DNA from: Prauserella salsuginis
GTDB lineage: Bacteria; Actinomycetota; Actinomycetes; Mycobacteriales; Pseudonocardiaceae
Direction: 5' to 3'
Assembly: GCF_024648885.1 (NCBI RefSeq)
Contig: NZ_JANBBF010000013.1
Location: 124,001 to 188,000, forward strand
Length of the DNA: 64,000 nucleotides
Shown here: in pieces, positions 9,247-17,395 of the stretch
How the letters are laid out: each line of letters starts with the position of its first letter
Position numbering within the stretch: the stretch's first letter is position 1
The notes under the pieces: model-generated
What the model was told of the DNA's origin: nothing
The model's database searches: none
Seen by the model: the letters and a program-made list of their open reading frames with translations, nothing else
Program-made: the position numbers and the translations under genes

Positions 9247-9282
9247 TCTCTTATCCGTGTCCGATCTCTTAACCGTGTCCGA
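9247..9282. repeat. 18-bp tandem duplication
   Basis: Two adjacent copies of TCTCTTAWCCGTGTCCGA differing at one base. No gene association is visible. Confidence 0.75.
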
Positions 9283-9605
9283 GCCCTGGTCTCCGGGTAG
9301 CAGCTTCCTGCAGTGGTGCGCCGGACAGCGCACACACTCGTCTGCTGTGGACGGGAACGCGATCGCACTACGGCAGCGGTTCACGCTGTCGGGCCGCCGG
9401 CCCGAGCGGCTGCGGACTCCCTGCGACTACGGAATCCCTGCGGTTACGGAATACCCCAGCGTTTCTCGAATGCCGTGATCGTGTCATTTCGCGATGAGTC
9501 CGAAAAGGATCATTGCTGTGGAAGGGATCACTACGCGGATAGGAGGGATTCGTACGTCCGGAATTCGTCGAGCACTGCGACGTCAGCCCACTGCCCGACA
9601 CCGCA

Positions 9606-9635
9606 ACCGACACCGACACCGACACCGACACCGAC
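9606..9635. repeat. Hexanucleotide run (ACCGAC)x5
   Basis: Five exact tandem units of ACCGAC placed just upstream of the AGAGGAGG ribosome site of the DUF2795 gene. Slippage here would change the leader length. Confidence 0.8.
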
Positions 9636-9648
9636 AAGAGGAGGGTCG

Positions 9649-9858
9649 ATGACCGATGCAGACGACCGCCGGGTACGCAAGGCCATTCAAGGCGTGCAGT
9701 TTCCGGCCGACAAGGAAACCCTCGTGGCCTACGCCCAGGAACGTGACGCCGATCCACGGACCCTGCGGGCATTGCGTGCACTGCCCGAGCGCGACTACGG
9801 AAACGGCGACGAGGTGGCTAGGGCCGTGCCCCAGCGGCCCGAGCAGACGTCCGGTTGA
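9649..9858 (+). CDS. Small DUF2795-type protein
   Basis: A 69-residue protein: MTDADDRRVRKAIQGVQFPA then DKETLVAYAQERDADPRTLR. This is the DUF2795 pattern (a short helical domain with LKGVxFPAxKxxLv-like spacing), found as single small proteins in actinomycetes. The residues RALPERDYGNGDEVARAV match the family's C-terminal half (RLPDRxYxxxxDVxxAl). Function is unknown. The ATG is preceded by AAGAGGAGGGTCG. The CsbD gene 150 bp downstream suggests a general stress role, which is inference. Confidence 0.75.
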   Translation: MTDADDRRVRKAIQGVQFPADKETLVAYAQERDADPRTLRALRALPERDYGNGDEVARAVPQRPEQTSG

Positions 9859-10007
9859 CGTCCGTGTGGAATTCCGCTCTCCGCGGCGCGGGGTGCTGCG
9901 GAGAGAGCAGCGACACGTCGAGGTCTGTCTCGGCTGTTGCCGCGAGCACCGATCGCTGACCCACCGGGCGTCGAGCGGCGTCCGGCCCGACGAAAGGAGT
10001 ATCGATC

Positions 10008-10256
10008 ATGGTGGAGAACCGTGACCGCGACCAGGCCGACGGCATCAAAGGTGCCGTCGAATCCGTGAAGGGCCGCCTCAAGCAAGCGGCGGGCACCGTG
10101 GCGGGCCAGGACTCGCTGGAACGCGAGGGGCAGCAACAGCGGGAGAAGGGACAGGCACAGCAGGAGGCCGAGCGCAAGGAGGCCGAGGCCGAGCAGGCCC
10201 GGCAGCGGGCCGCCGAGAGCGAAACCCGCGAACGGCGCGAGCAGGACGAGAAGTAG
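10008..10256 (+). CDS. CsbD family stress protein
   Basis: An 82-residue, very hydrophilic protein. The N-terminal DQADGIKGAVESVKGRLKQA then AGTVAGQDSLEREG is the CsbD core; CsbD of Bacillus subtilis is a sigma-B-controlled stress protein. The rest is a Gln/Glu/Arg/Ala helix, likely a coiled coil. GAAAGGAGTATCGATC precedes the ATG. Next to DUF2795, CBS, GAF-ANTAR and STAS genes it supports reading 6.5-11.6 kb as a stress group. Confidence 0.85.
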   Translation: MVENRDRDQADGIKGAVESVKGRLKQAAGTVAGQDSLEREGQQQREKGQAQQEAERKEAEAEQARQRAAESETRERREQDEK

Positions 10257-10261
10257 CGGTC

Positions 10262-10297
10262 ACCGCCGTCGGCTCCGGTCAGCGGACCGGCGGCGGT
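10262..10297. terminator. Nested hairpin after csbD-like gene
   Basis: ACCGCCG (10262-10268) pairs with CGGCGGT (10291-10297), and inside it CCGGTC pairs with GACCGG around the tetraloop AGCG. The structure begins six bases after the CsbD stop codon. Confidence 0.55.
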
Positions 10298-10403
10298 AAC
10301 CGACACACGCCGGCGGCGACGCCGGGCCCGGGCCTCGCCTGGCGCCGGCATGTCGCGGAGCCGGGCGGCGAACACGGCCGCGTCGGCGCCGCTGCCGGGC
10401 ACA

Positions 10404-11141
10404 TCAGCGTTGCTGTGTCTGGCTGCGGACGACCTCGGCGGCAATGTCGCGGAGTTTGACGTTGCGGTTCTGGCTGGCTTGCCGCAGCAGCTTGAAAGCG
10501 CCGTCGGCATCGCAACCCTGTTGCGCGATGAGGATTCCTTTGGCCTGGTCGATGACTTCACGAGAGGTGAGGACCTGTTCGAGCTGGTCACCCAGTTCCT
10601 GCTTGTCGGCGTGCTTGAGCAGGCACCACAATGCGCTCGCGGCCAGGTCGGCGACGAGCTGACCGAGAATGAACGACGGGCCGAACACCTCGTCGCGCTT
10701 GGCGTAGAAATTGAGCGAGCCGAGTACCTGGTCGCCGGCGATCAGCGGGATGGACATCGACGATCCGACGCCCCGTGCGGCCGCCCGGCCCGGGTAGTCA
10801 CCCCAGCGGTGTTCGCTGTCCATGTCAGTGACGAGGACGGGTTCCCGATCACGCATCGCCTGCATCGCCGGGCCGTCCTCCGCGGAGTACTGCAGCTCCT
10901 CCAAATCGGAGTACTCGGCCTCGGCGCGGAGTATGGAGATCGGCCCACCGTCGCGCACGACCGTCACCCCGCACGCGTCGACGTCGTCGGCCGCTCGGAC
11001 GGCGAGCGTGGCGGTCTTCCAGATCACCTCGTCGATCGCGTCGGTGCTGAGCATGATCCTGGGCAGCGTCCCCAGTCCCGCGACCATGTCGGCGACAGTC
11101 GTCGGAGCGGATTCTCCGTTCGCGCTGTCCGGTGCGTTCAT
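10404..11141 (-). CDS. GAF-ANTAR regulator
   Basis: A 245-residue protein with an N-terminal GAF domain (about residues 28-170; GVTVVRDGGPISILRAEAEY, GSSMSIPLIAGDQVLGSLNF) and a C-terminal ANTAR RNA-binding domain (about 185-240; LEQVLTSREVIDQAKGILIA, then GAFKLLRQASQNRNVKLRDI). ANTAR proteins bind paired hairpins in nascent RNA to prevent termination; the GAF part would sense a ligand or redox state. Its ATG overlaps the stop of the STAS gene by four bases (ATGA), so the two are translated together. Its RNA targets are not evident in this window. Confidence 0.9.
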   Translation of the reverse strand: MNAPDSANGESAPTTVADMVAGLGTLPRIMLSTDAIDEVIWKTATLAVRAADDVDACGVTVVRDGGPISILRAEAEYSDLEELQYSAEDGPAMQAMRDREPVLVTDMDSEHRWGDYPGRAAARGVGSSMSIPLIAGDQVLGSLNFYAKRDEVFGPSFILGQLVADLAASALWCLLKHADKQELGDQLEQVLTSREVIDQAKGILIAQQGCDADGAFKLLRQASQNRNVKLRDIAAEVVRSQTQQR

Positions 11142-11566
11142 CCTCGTGGTCCTCCAGCCACTGCCGTACTACCGTTCTGCGCGGTCGTGCTGTCGGAGGA
11201 CGAGTCGTCCGCGAGCAGGTGCTCGAGCTGCGCAGCGCGTAGTCCGCGCTCGACCGCACGCGCACCGCCCGAGACTACGCGCAATTCGATGCCCAGCAAC
11301 GTTGCACGGTCGGCGGCCTGCGCGAGTATGCGCAGACCGTCGACGCACAGGAAGCTGACGGCGCTCAGGTCGACGACCAGTGGGCCGGCCGCTTCGTCGA
11401 GACGGCTGAAGATCGTGTCGGCAGCTGCCGTGACGGAGAGTTGGTCGATCTCTCCTTCGAGACGGACTACGTCCCGGCCACGGGGTTCGGAGTCAACAGC
11501 GGGCGGCACCGACGAGCCGGCCGACTGCGGAAACGAGGCGTTTCCTCCCGAGATGGATACGGACAA
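11138..11566 (-). CDS. STAS-domain anti-sigma-antagonist-like protein
   Basis: About 142 residues with one STAS domain (residues 30-135): VVRLEGEIDQLSVTAAADTI, then LVVDLSAVSFLCVDGLRILA. In SpoIIAA-type antagonists the position before the conserved Gly is the phosphorylated Ser; here it is Asp (D76 in CVDG), so partner-switch phosphorylation in the usual way looks impossible. I chose TTG 11566 because AAAGGAGA lies six bases upstream; the frame is open to 11749, but that part translates the 16-bp repeats. It is coupled to the GAF-ANTAR gene by ATGA. Confidence 0.8.
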   Translation of the reverse strand: MSVSISGGNASFPQSAGSSVPPAVDSEPRGRDVVRLEGEIDQLSVTAAADTIFSRLDEAAGPLVVDLSAVSFLCVDGLRILAQAADRATLLGIELRVVSGGARAVERGLRAAQLEHLLADDSSSDSTTAQNGSTAVAGGPRG

Positions 11567-11611
11567 CAAGTCTCCTTTCGGATACCTTGGCAGGCAGCCG
11601 CGGAGCCGGTC

Positions 11612-11739
11612 GTCCGAAAACAGGGCCGTTCGAACACTGGAACGTTCGAACACTGGGCCGTCGGAGTGCTGGGCCGTCCGAGCACTGGGCCCTTCGAACA
11701 CTGGGCCCTTCGAACACTGGGCCGTCCGAGTGCTGGGCC
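11612..11739. repeat. 16-bp tandem repeats (8 units) before the STAS gene
   Basis: Eight contiguous units of a 16-bp motif, consensus GTTCGAACACTGGGCC with variants GTCCGAGCACTGGGCC and GTCGGAGTGCTGGGCC; a ninth, decayed unit follows. Most units contain TTCGAA or TCCGA. The array begins about 45 bp before the chosen STAS start. Confidence 0.9.
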
Positions 11740-11819
11740 GTCCGAACATCTAGTACGAGATCGCCAGCGGCCACCCGCAATGGGTAGTGAGCCGGCTGGC
11801 GTTTTCAACCGTGCCGCTT

Positions 11820-11825
11820 ATTATA
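11820..11825 (-). promoter_or_regulatory. Possible -10 box (TATAAT) for STAS-ANTAR
   Basis: Exact TATAAT on the minus strand in otherwise GC-rich DNA, about 255 bp upstream of the STAS start. No good -35 partner is visible, so this is weak. Confidence 0.3.
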
Positions 11826-11948
11826 CCGCATTCACAACCGGGTGGCGGCCGACGTCGAGGCCGGGTGGGTGCGCGCGGCGTGGCTAAAGGAGGAGCGGCT
11901 GGGACGAACCGATTCCGGCCGGTCCCTGCCGCCCCGAAGGCGGCGAGC

Positions 11949-12821
11949 TCACGCGAAAGCGAGGGCCCCTCCGGCGAGGACGGCCCACGCCAACATCGCC
12001 AGACCCGTATCGCGCAGCACCGGGACCAGGTCCAGACCGGTGCGGCCACCAGCGACCACCCGGACCGGGTTGACCAACAGCAACACGGCAGCCAGCGCGA
12101 TGAACGCCAGCGGATGCGCCAGCCCGAGAGCCACCGTCACCACGACCGACACCGCGGCCAACGCGACGTACAGCCAGCGCGAACGCGTGTCACCGAGCAG
12201 CACCGCCAGGGTCCGCTTGCCCGACTCGGTGTCGGTCGGAATGTCGCGCAGGTTGTTGGCCACCAGCACCGCCGACGACAGCGCCCCCACCGCGACCGCG
12301 CATCCCAGCGCCTCCCAACTCACCGTGGACGCCTGGACGTACACGGTGCCCAGCACGGCGGCCAGGCCGAAGAACACGAACACGGTGACCTCGCCGAAGC
12401 CCTTGTAGCCGTACGGGCTGCGCCCGCCGGTGTAGAACCACGCCGCGGCCAGGCACATGCCACCCAGCAGTAGGAGGCGCCAGTGCCCCGTCGCGATCAC
12501 CAGGGCCAGGCCGAACACCGCGGCCGCCCCGAGGCAGGTCACGGCGGCCGTCAGCACCTGGATCGGCAGTGCCGCGCCCGAACCGACCAGCCGCAGCGGG
12601 CCGACGCGGTCGGCGTCGGTGCCGCGCACGCCGTCGGAGTAGTCGTTGGCGTAGTTCACGCCGATGATCAGAGCCAGCGCGACCAGCAGGGCCAGCAGGG
12701 TCCGCCACCACGAGAATGCCCCCAGCTGCGCCGCCGCGCCGGCGCCGGCCAGGACGGGTGCGACGGCGTTGGGCAGCGTGCGCGGACGTGCGCCTTCGAT
12801 CCACTGTGCGACTGTCGCCAT
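11949..12821 (-). CDS. menA: MenA, 1,4-dihydroxy-2-naphthoate polyprenyltransferase
   Basis: A 290-residue UbiA-superfamily membrane prenyltransferase that joins a polyprenyl chain to 1,4-dihydroxy-2-naphthoate, giving demethylmenaquinone. The first Asp-rich Mg2+/diphosphate motif is [14 protein letters not shown] (N56-D69). The second region includes [19 protein letters not shown]. About eight or nine membrane helices are predicted. Members are usually 290-310 residues, so the gene looks complete. It lies on the same strand as menE and menB, separated from menE by 328 bp containing a long palindrome. Confidence 0.95.
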   Translation of the reverse strand: MATVAQWIEGARPRTLPNAVAPVLAGAGAAAQLGAFSWWRTLLALLVALALIIGVNYANDYSDGVRGTDADRVGPLRLVGSGAALPIQVLTAAVTCLGAAAVFGLALVIATGHWRLLLLGGMCLAAAWFYTGGRSPYGYKGFGEVTVFVFFGLAAVLGTVYVQASTVSWEALGCAVAVGALSSAVLVANNLRDIPTDTESGKRTLAVLLGDTRSRWLYVALAAVSVVVTVALGLAHPLAFIALAAVLLLVNPVRVVAGGRTGLDLVPVLRDTGLAMLAWAVLAGGALAFA

Positions 12822-13149
12822 GACCGCATTCTTTCGCGAGCCGTATGCCGCGCCATCGGCAGGCCGGGCGTAGCCCCCGGGGGCACTTTGGTTGCATTCA
12901 ACGCAACCAAAGTGCCCTTGGGGGCAATTCAGCGCCCTCCCTCAGCCCGGCCATCGCCAACTCTGCTGGAACGCCGTCCGGCGCGTACGGTCATGATCGT
13001 CCGACCTCACGCAGCGCGAATCCGCGTTCCCGACGTCCCCAGCCGACTCTGATGCGCCTTCCCGAGCGGCCCGTCGTCGAGCGGGCCGGAGGACAGCGAG
13101 CGGTCGGCAGGGTCGACGAGCATCCGGAAGCCGTAGCGCTCCAGTCGGT
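12822..13149. other. Intergenic menE-menA spacer
   Basis: 328 bp with no supported gene. It contains the palindromic element at 12873-12925, which lies downstream of menE and upstream of menA. Confidence 0.6.
12873..12925. repeat. 53-bp palindromic element, copy 1
   Basis: Two 23-nt arms (starting GCCCCCGGGGGCACTTTGG and ending CCAAAGTGCCCTTGGGGGC) around the loop ATTCAAC. Arms are complementary except for two positions that form G-U pairs. Related copies lie at 17201-17253 and 18906-18958. It may act as a terminator after menE, but copy 3 lies upstream of both flanking genes. Confidence 0.9.
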
Positions 13150-14427
13150 TCAGTCGTCGAAGACGGCGCGGACGGCGGCACGATCGACCTTGCCCGGGCC
13201 GATCAGCGGCAGTTCCGGCAGCTGCCGCAGCAGCTTCGGCACGGCGGCACGGCCGAGGCGTTCGCGGACGAGCGCACGCAGCTGCTCGTCGAGATCGTCG
13301 CGCGGCTGCGCACGGCCAGTCCGGTCGCCGGGCGCCTCATCACCGGCTGCCGGCTGGGCGGGGCCCGGCTCGCGGGGTTCCGGCACGATCACGGCCGCGA
13401 TCCGCTGTCCCCACTCGGCGTCCGGCAGCGCCACGACACAGGCTGCGCGGACCTCCGGGTGGGCCGTCAGCGCCGCCTCGACACCGGCCGCGGGCACCTT
13501 CACACCGCCGGTGTTGAGCATGTCGTCGACCCGGCCGAGGACGACGAGGGCGCCGTCGTCGTGGAACGAGCCGACGTCGCTGGTGCGCAGCCACCCGTCG
13601 GCGGTGAACGCGTGCGCGGTGAGCTCGGGGCGCAGGCGGTAGCCGTGGCTCAGCGTCGCGCCCGAGAGCTCGATGCGGTCGCCGTCGCCCAGCCGGACGG
13701 ACACGCCTTCCAGCGGGAACCCGTCGTAGACGCAGCCGCTGGCCGTCTCGCTCATGCCGTACGACGACACGGCCCGCACGGCCGCGTCCGCCGCGCGCCG
13801 GGCCAGTTCGTCGTCGAGCCGGGCGCCGCCGAGGACGATCGCGTCGTAGGCCGCGGCGGCGTGCACGGCGTCGGGGCCCGCGGCGAGCAGCCGGGCGAGC
13901 TGGGTCGGCACGAGTGCGGTGTAGTACGGCCCTTCGGAGTGTGGGCCGGGCGCGCCGAGCAGTTCGTCGGTCGCGGCAACGAAGGCGTCGGGGCGGAAGC
14001 CGCCCGCGATGTCCAGTGTCGTCGGCGGGCAGCCCGCGAGCTGTGCGCGCGTGAGGACCTGTAGTCCTCCGACGTAGTTCGCGGGAGTGGCGAGCAGCCA
14101 GCGGCCGGGGCCACCGAGCCTGGCGTGCGTGGCGCGCGCCGAAGCCAGCAGCGCCGACGCCGACAGCAGTACGCCCTTCGCCTCGCCCGTCGACCCGGAC
14201 GTGGGGATGATCACCGCGGTGTCCGGTTCGACCGGTTCGCCGGGGGCCATGGCCTCGCGCAGGCTCTCGGCTCTCGGACTGCGCGGGTCCAGCGGCAGCA
14301 ACGTCTCGCCGCCGTCGAGTGCGCTGCGCAACGCCTCGTCGAGCGCTGCGACCGATGCGGGCGAACCGTCCGTGAACACGACCTGCACCGCACCAGCGTA
14401 GGCCGCGCCGCTGCGGACCGTGTTCAC
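13150..14427 (-). CDS. menE: MenE, o-succinylbenzoate-CoA ligase
   Basis: A 425-residue ANL-family adenylating enzyme that activates o-succinylbenzoate to its CoA thioester for MenB. The P-loop is PTSGSTGEAKG (residues 75-85). Other marks are SSYGMSETASGCVYDG (adenine/substrate loop), WLRTSDVGSFHDDGALVVLG (hinge) and the catalytic lysine near the end in LIGPGKVDRAAV. The length is slightly short for the superfamily, as in actinobacterial MenE. It follows menB by 39 bp on the same strand, so the two form an operon. Confidence 0.93.
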   Translation of the reverse strand: MNTVRSGAAYAGAVQVVFTDGSPASVAALDEALRSALDGGETLLPLDPRSPRAESLREAMAPGEPVEPDTAVIIPTSGSTGEAKGVLLSASALLASARATHARLGGPGRWLLATPANYVGGLQVLTRAQLAGCPPTTLDIAGGFRPDAFVAATDELLGAPGPHSEGPYYTALVPTQLARLLAAGPDAVHAAAAYDAIVLGGARLDDELARRAADAAVRAVSSYGMSETASGCVYDGFPLEGVSVRLGDGDRIELSGATLSHGYRLRPELTAHAFTADGWLRTSDVGSFHDDGALVVLGRVDDMLNTGGVKVPAAGVEAALTAHPEVRAACVVALPDAEWGQRIAAVIVPEPREPGPAQPAAGDEAPGDRTGRAQPRDDLDEQLRALVRERLGRAAVPKLLRQLPELPLIGPGKVDRAAVRAVFDD

Positions 14428-14466
14428 CCGGCACCGCCCGTGCCGGGTGAACGGTGAGCCCGCGCG

Positions 14467-15390
14467 TCAGTAGTAGTACGGGTGGTCGGTCCAGTCGGGG
14501 TCGCGCTTCTCGAGGAACGCGTCCCGGCCTTCGACCGCCTCGTCCTGCATGTACGCCAACCGTGTCGTCTCGCCGGCGAACAGCTGCTGACCGACGAGAC
14601 CGTCGTCGATCAGATTGAACGAGTACTTGAGCATGCGCTGGGCCGTGGGCGACTTGCCGAGCACCTTCAGCCCCCACCGCAGGGCGGTCGACTCGAGCTC
14701 GGCGTGCGGCACGGCCTTGTTGATCGCGCCCATCGCCTCTGCATCGTCCGCGGAGTACGCCTCGCCGAGGAAGAAGATCTCCCGTGCCTTCTTCTGCCCG
14801 ACCTGCCGCGCCAGGTACGCCGAGCCGAACCCGCCGTCGAACGACCCGACGTCGGCGTCGGTCTGCTTGAACCGGCCGTGTTCGGTCGAGGCGAGTGTGA
14901 GGTCGCACACCACGTGCAGCGAGTGCCCGCCGCCCGCGGCCCAGCCGGGAACGACGGCGATGACGACCTTCGGCATGAATCGGATCAGCCGCTGCACCTC
15001 GAGGATGTGCAGCCGGCCCGCGCGCGCCGGGTCGACCGTGTCGGACGTCTCCCCGCTCGCGTACTGATACCCGGCCCGGCCCCGAATACGCTGGTCACCA
15101 CCGGAGCAGAACGCCCAGCCGCCGTCCTTGGGCGACGGGCCGTTGCCCGTGATGAGTACACAACCGACGTCGGAGCTGGTCCGGGCGTCCTCCAGCGCGC
15201 GGTACAGCTCGTCGACGGTGTGCGGGCGGAAGGCGTTCCGCACGTCCGGGCGGTCGAACGCCACCCGGACGACGTGCTTGCCCGAGCGGCTCTCGGTGGA
15301 ACGGTGGTAGGTGATGTCGGTGAAGTCGAACCCTTCGACGGGTGTCCACGAAGCCGGGTCGAACAGTTCGGATACCTGGGTGTCATGCAC
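14467..15390 (-). CDS. menB: MenB, 1,4-dihydroxy-2-naphthoyl-CoA synthase
   Basis: A 307-residue crotonase-fold enzyme that cyclises o-succinylbenzoyl-CoA. Seen are WAFCSGGDQRIRGRAGY (CoA-binding/oxyanion loop), VVPGWAAGGGHSLHVVCDL (second oxyanion residue) and QTDADVGSFDGGFGSAYLAR (catalytic Asp region), with the C-terminal DPDWTDHPYYY typical of MenB. The start is GTG 15390; the ATG inside GTGCATG is out of frame. No Shine-Dalgarno is present, and TATTGT lies seven bases upstream, so the message is probably leaderless. A huge open frame on this strand running through to 18267 is a GC artefact. Confidence 0.95.
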   Translation of the reverse strand: MHDTQVSELFDPASWTPVEGFDFTDITYHRSTESRSGKHVVRVAFDRPDVRNAFRPHTVDELYRALEDARTSSDVGCVLITGNGPSPKDGGWAFCSGGDQRIRGRAGYQYASGETSDTVDPARAGRLHILEVQRLIRFMPKVVIAVVPGWAAGGGHSLHVVCDLTLASTEHGRFKQTDADVGSFDGGFGSAYLARQVGQKKAREIFFLGEAYSADDAEAMGAINKAVPHAELESTALRWGLKVLGKSPTAQRMLKYSFNLIDDGLVGQQLFAGETTRLAYMQDEAVEGRDAFLEKRDPDWTDHPYYY

Positions 15391-15397
15391 GCCTGGG

Positions 15398-15403
15398 ACA
15401 ATA
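15398..15403. promoter_or_regulatory. Shared AT-rich element between menB and menD
   Basis: The only AT-rich hexamer in the 48-bp divergent spacer reads TATTGT toward menB, seven bases before its GTG, and ACAATA toward menD. It is probably the -10 of a leaderless menB promoter and may partly serve the other direction. Confidence 0.45.
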
Positions 15404-15438
15404 GGCCGTTCCACCCGTACAGCCGAGGGGGCTCGCAC

Positions 15439-17145
15439 GTGAACCCTTCCACCGCACAGGCGAGGGTCATCGTCGACGAGCTGGTGCGCAACACCGTGTC
15501 GCACGTCGTGCTGTGTCCCGGATCGCGCAACGCACCGCTGTCGCTGGCGCTGTCCGACGCCGAGGCCGCGGGCAAGCTGACGCTGCACGTGCGCATCGAC
15601 GAACGCGGCGCCGGATTCCTCGCGCTGGGGATCGCCGCGCGCACCGGACGTCCCGTCGCCCTCGTGTGCACCTCCGGTACGGCCGCCGCCAACTTCCATC
15701 CCGCGGTGCTCGAGGCCGACCGCGCCGGGGTGCCGCTGATCGTGCTCACCGCCGACCGTCCACCGGAACTGCGCGCGGCCGGTGCCAACCAGGTCATCGA
15801 CCAGCAGCACCTCTACGGCGGCGCGGTGCGCTACTTCGACGAACTCGCCGTGGCCGAACGCCGCGCCGGGCAGAACGCCTACTGGCGCAGTCAGATCTGC
15901 CGCGCCTGGAACGCGGCGTACGGCGAGTGGCGGTGCGGTCCGGTCCACCTGAACGTGCCGTTCCGCGAACCGCTCGTGCCTGACGCCGACGACGGCGGTG
16001 GCGGCGCGGCGGGCGGTGTCGCGGGCGGCGCCGAGTGGTACGAACCGCTGGACGGCAGGCCCCGCGGCGCGCGGTGGACCGAATTGCCCGAGTACGGCGC
16101 CCTGCCGTCCTTCGTCGTGCCGTCGGCGCGGCAGGGGCTGGTGATCGCCTGTGACGCCGGGGTGCACGCCGCGAGCGAATGGGCGGCCGAACACGGCTGG
16201 CCCGTGTTGTCGGAGACCGGCGGGCTCGGCCTGGGCGGTGACACGGCCATCCCGGGCGGTCCGTGGCTGCTCGGCGTCGAGGAGTTCCTCGCCGAGCACA
16301 AACCGGAACAGGTGCTGTGCATCGGCAGGCCGACGGTGTTCCGCCAGGTGCAGCGGCTGCTGTCGGACCCGGCCGTCGAGGTGCTGCTCGTCCGTCCCGA
16401 TTCGGACTGGCCGGCGCCCGCTCACAACGTGCGCCAGGTGGGGCAGTGGTTCGACGCGCCGACGAAACCGTCCGACCCGGAGTGGCTCGCGCGCTGGCAG
16501 TGTGCGGACGCGGCGGCCGTCGAGGCGGTCCGCGACACCCTGGGCCGGGAGCCGTGGCCCAGCGGGCTGCGGGTCGCCCAGGAACTGGTGCACGGCCTGC
16601 CGCGGGATTCGCTGCTCGTGGTGGGTTCGTCGAACCCGGCACGCGATGTCGCGCTCGTCGGCGGCAGGCGACCGGACGTGCTGGTGCACCGCAACCGCGG
16701 AGTCGCGGGCATCGACGGCACCGTGTCCACCGCCATCGGCGCCGCCTGCGTACACCGCGGGCCGTCGTACGCGCTGCTCGGTGATCTGACGTTCCTGCAC
16801 GACAGCAACGGCCTGCTCCTCGGCCCCGCCGAGGACCGCCCCGACCTGGCGATCATCGTCGTGAACGACGACGGCGGCGGCATCTTCTCGCTGCTCGAAC
16901 AGGGCGCGCCGGAACACCGCGACGGGTTCGAGCGGATCTTCGGCACCCCGCACGGTGCCGACCTCGCCGCACTGTGCGCCGCGTACGGCGTGCCCCACCG
17001 CACGGCGGACGACCTCGAGCAGTTCCGCGCCGCGCTGGCCCCCGAACCGGGCCTGCGGGTCATCGAGGTGCGAGCCGACCGCAGCCGTCACCGCGATCTG
17101 CACGCCGCGTTGCGGGAAGCGGTGACGGCGGCCGTCTCCCGCTGA
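15439..17145 (+). CDS. menD: MenD, SEPHCHC synthase
   Basis: A 568-residue thiamine-diphosphate enzyme that joins 2-oxoglutarate (as succinic semialdehyde) to isochorismate, the first committed menaquinone step. N-terminal ThDP domain: VLCPGSRNAPLSLALSDAEA, HVRIDERGAGFLALGIAART, LVCTSGTAAANFHPAVLEAD. C-terminal ThDP domain: GIDGTVSTAIGAACVHRG, LLGDLTFLHDSNGLLLGP and VVNDDGGGIFSLLEQG (Mg2+/diphosphate motif). The GTG at 15439 was chosen because the protein then begins at the conserved VNPSTAQARVIVDEL; GAGGGG lies upstream. Length is normal for the family. It is divergent from menB by 48 bp. Confidence 0.95.
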   Translation: MNPSTAQARVIVDELVRNTVSHVVLCPGSRNAPLSLALSDAEAAGKLTLHVRIDERGAGFLALGIAARTGRPVALVCTSGTAAANFHPAVLEADRAGVPLIVLTADRPPELRAAGANQVIDQQHLYGGAVRYFDELAVAERRAGQNAYWRSQICRAWNAAYGEWRCGPVHLNVPFREPLVPDADDGGGGAAGGVAGGAEWYEPLDGRPRGARWTELPEYGALPSFVVPSARQGLVIACDAGVHAASEWAAEHGWPVLSETGGLGLGGDTAIPGGPWLLGVEEFLAEHKPEQVLCIGRPTVFRQVQRLLSDPAVEVLLVRPDSDWPAPAHNVRQVGQWFDAPTKPSDPEWLARWQCADAAAVEAVRDTLGREPWPSGLRVAQELVHGLPRDSLLVVGSSNPARDVALVGGRRPDVLVHRNRGVAGIDGTVSTAIGAACVHRGPSYALLGDLTFLHDSNGLLLGPAEDRPDLAIIVVNDDGGGIFSLLEQGAPEHRDGFERIFGTPHGADLAALCAAYGVPHRTADDLEQFRAALAPEPGLRVIEVRADRSRHRDLHAALREAVTAAVSR

Positions 17146-17200
17146 GCCGGTACCGCGTGTGCAACGACCTGTGGAACGCCGACCGGGCGTGCGGCAGGGC

Positions 17201-17253
17201 GCCCCCAAGGGCACTTTGGTTGCATTCAACGCAACCAGAGTGCCCCTGGGGGC
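17201..17253. repeat. 53-bp palindromic element, copy 2
   Basis: Arms of 23 nt (GCCCCCAAGGGCACTTTGG... and its partner) around ATTCAAC, the same loop as copy 1. One A-C mismatch and one G-U pair occur in the stem. It lies 55 bp after menD. Confidence 0.9.
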
Positions 17254-17395
17254 AACCACCAGGTGCGCCCACGGCCGCCGTCGCTGCCCGACGTCGGGGG
17301 CGCGTGGCCCCGGTGGGTGTCGAGCCGGTGGTGGTCGTCTCTCGGCGTGGGTGGTGGAGGAAGACGGGCTGGCGGGAGAACTAGGATCACGTGCC

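Larger units (their letters stand above)
9128..9648. other. Intergenic region with scattered short tandem repeats
   Basis: 520 bp, less GC-rich than the surroundings, with no gene I can support. It contains three short tandem repeats: 18-bp units TCTCTTATCCGTGTCCGA / TCTCTTAACCGTGTCCGA at 9247-9282, 17-bp units CTGCGACTACGGAATCC / CTGCGGTTACGGAATAC at 9421-9454, and the ACCGAC run at 9606-9635. It ends in the promoter and ribosome site of the DUF2795 gene. Confidence 0.6.
11567..11948. other. Leader and promoter region of the STAS-ANTAR pair
   Basis: 380 bp between the STAS start and the end of menA. It holds the 16-bp repeat array and, farther out, an exact TATAAT on the minus strand at 11820-11825. 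There is no clear -35 box at 17 bp for that element, so the promoter is only a candidate. If it is used, the repeats lie in the 5' leader. Confidence 0.4.

Noticed and set aside
11138-11749. Longer STAS protein starting at 11749
   Set aside because: The extra residues translate the 16-bp array; a good ribosome site precedes TTG 11566.
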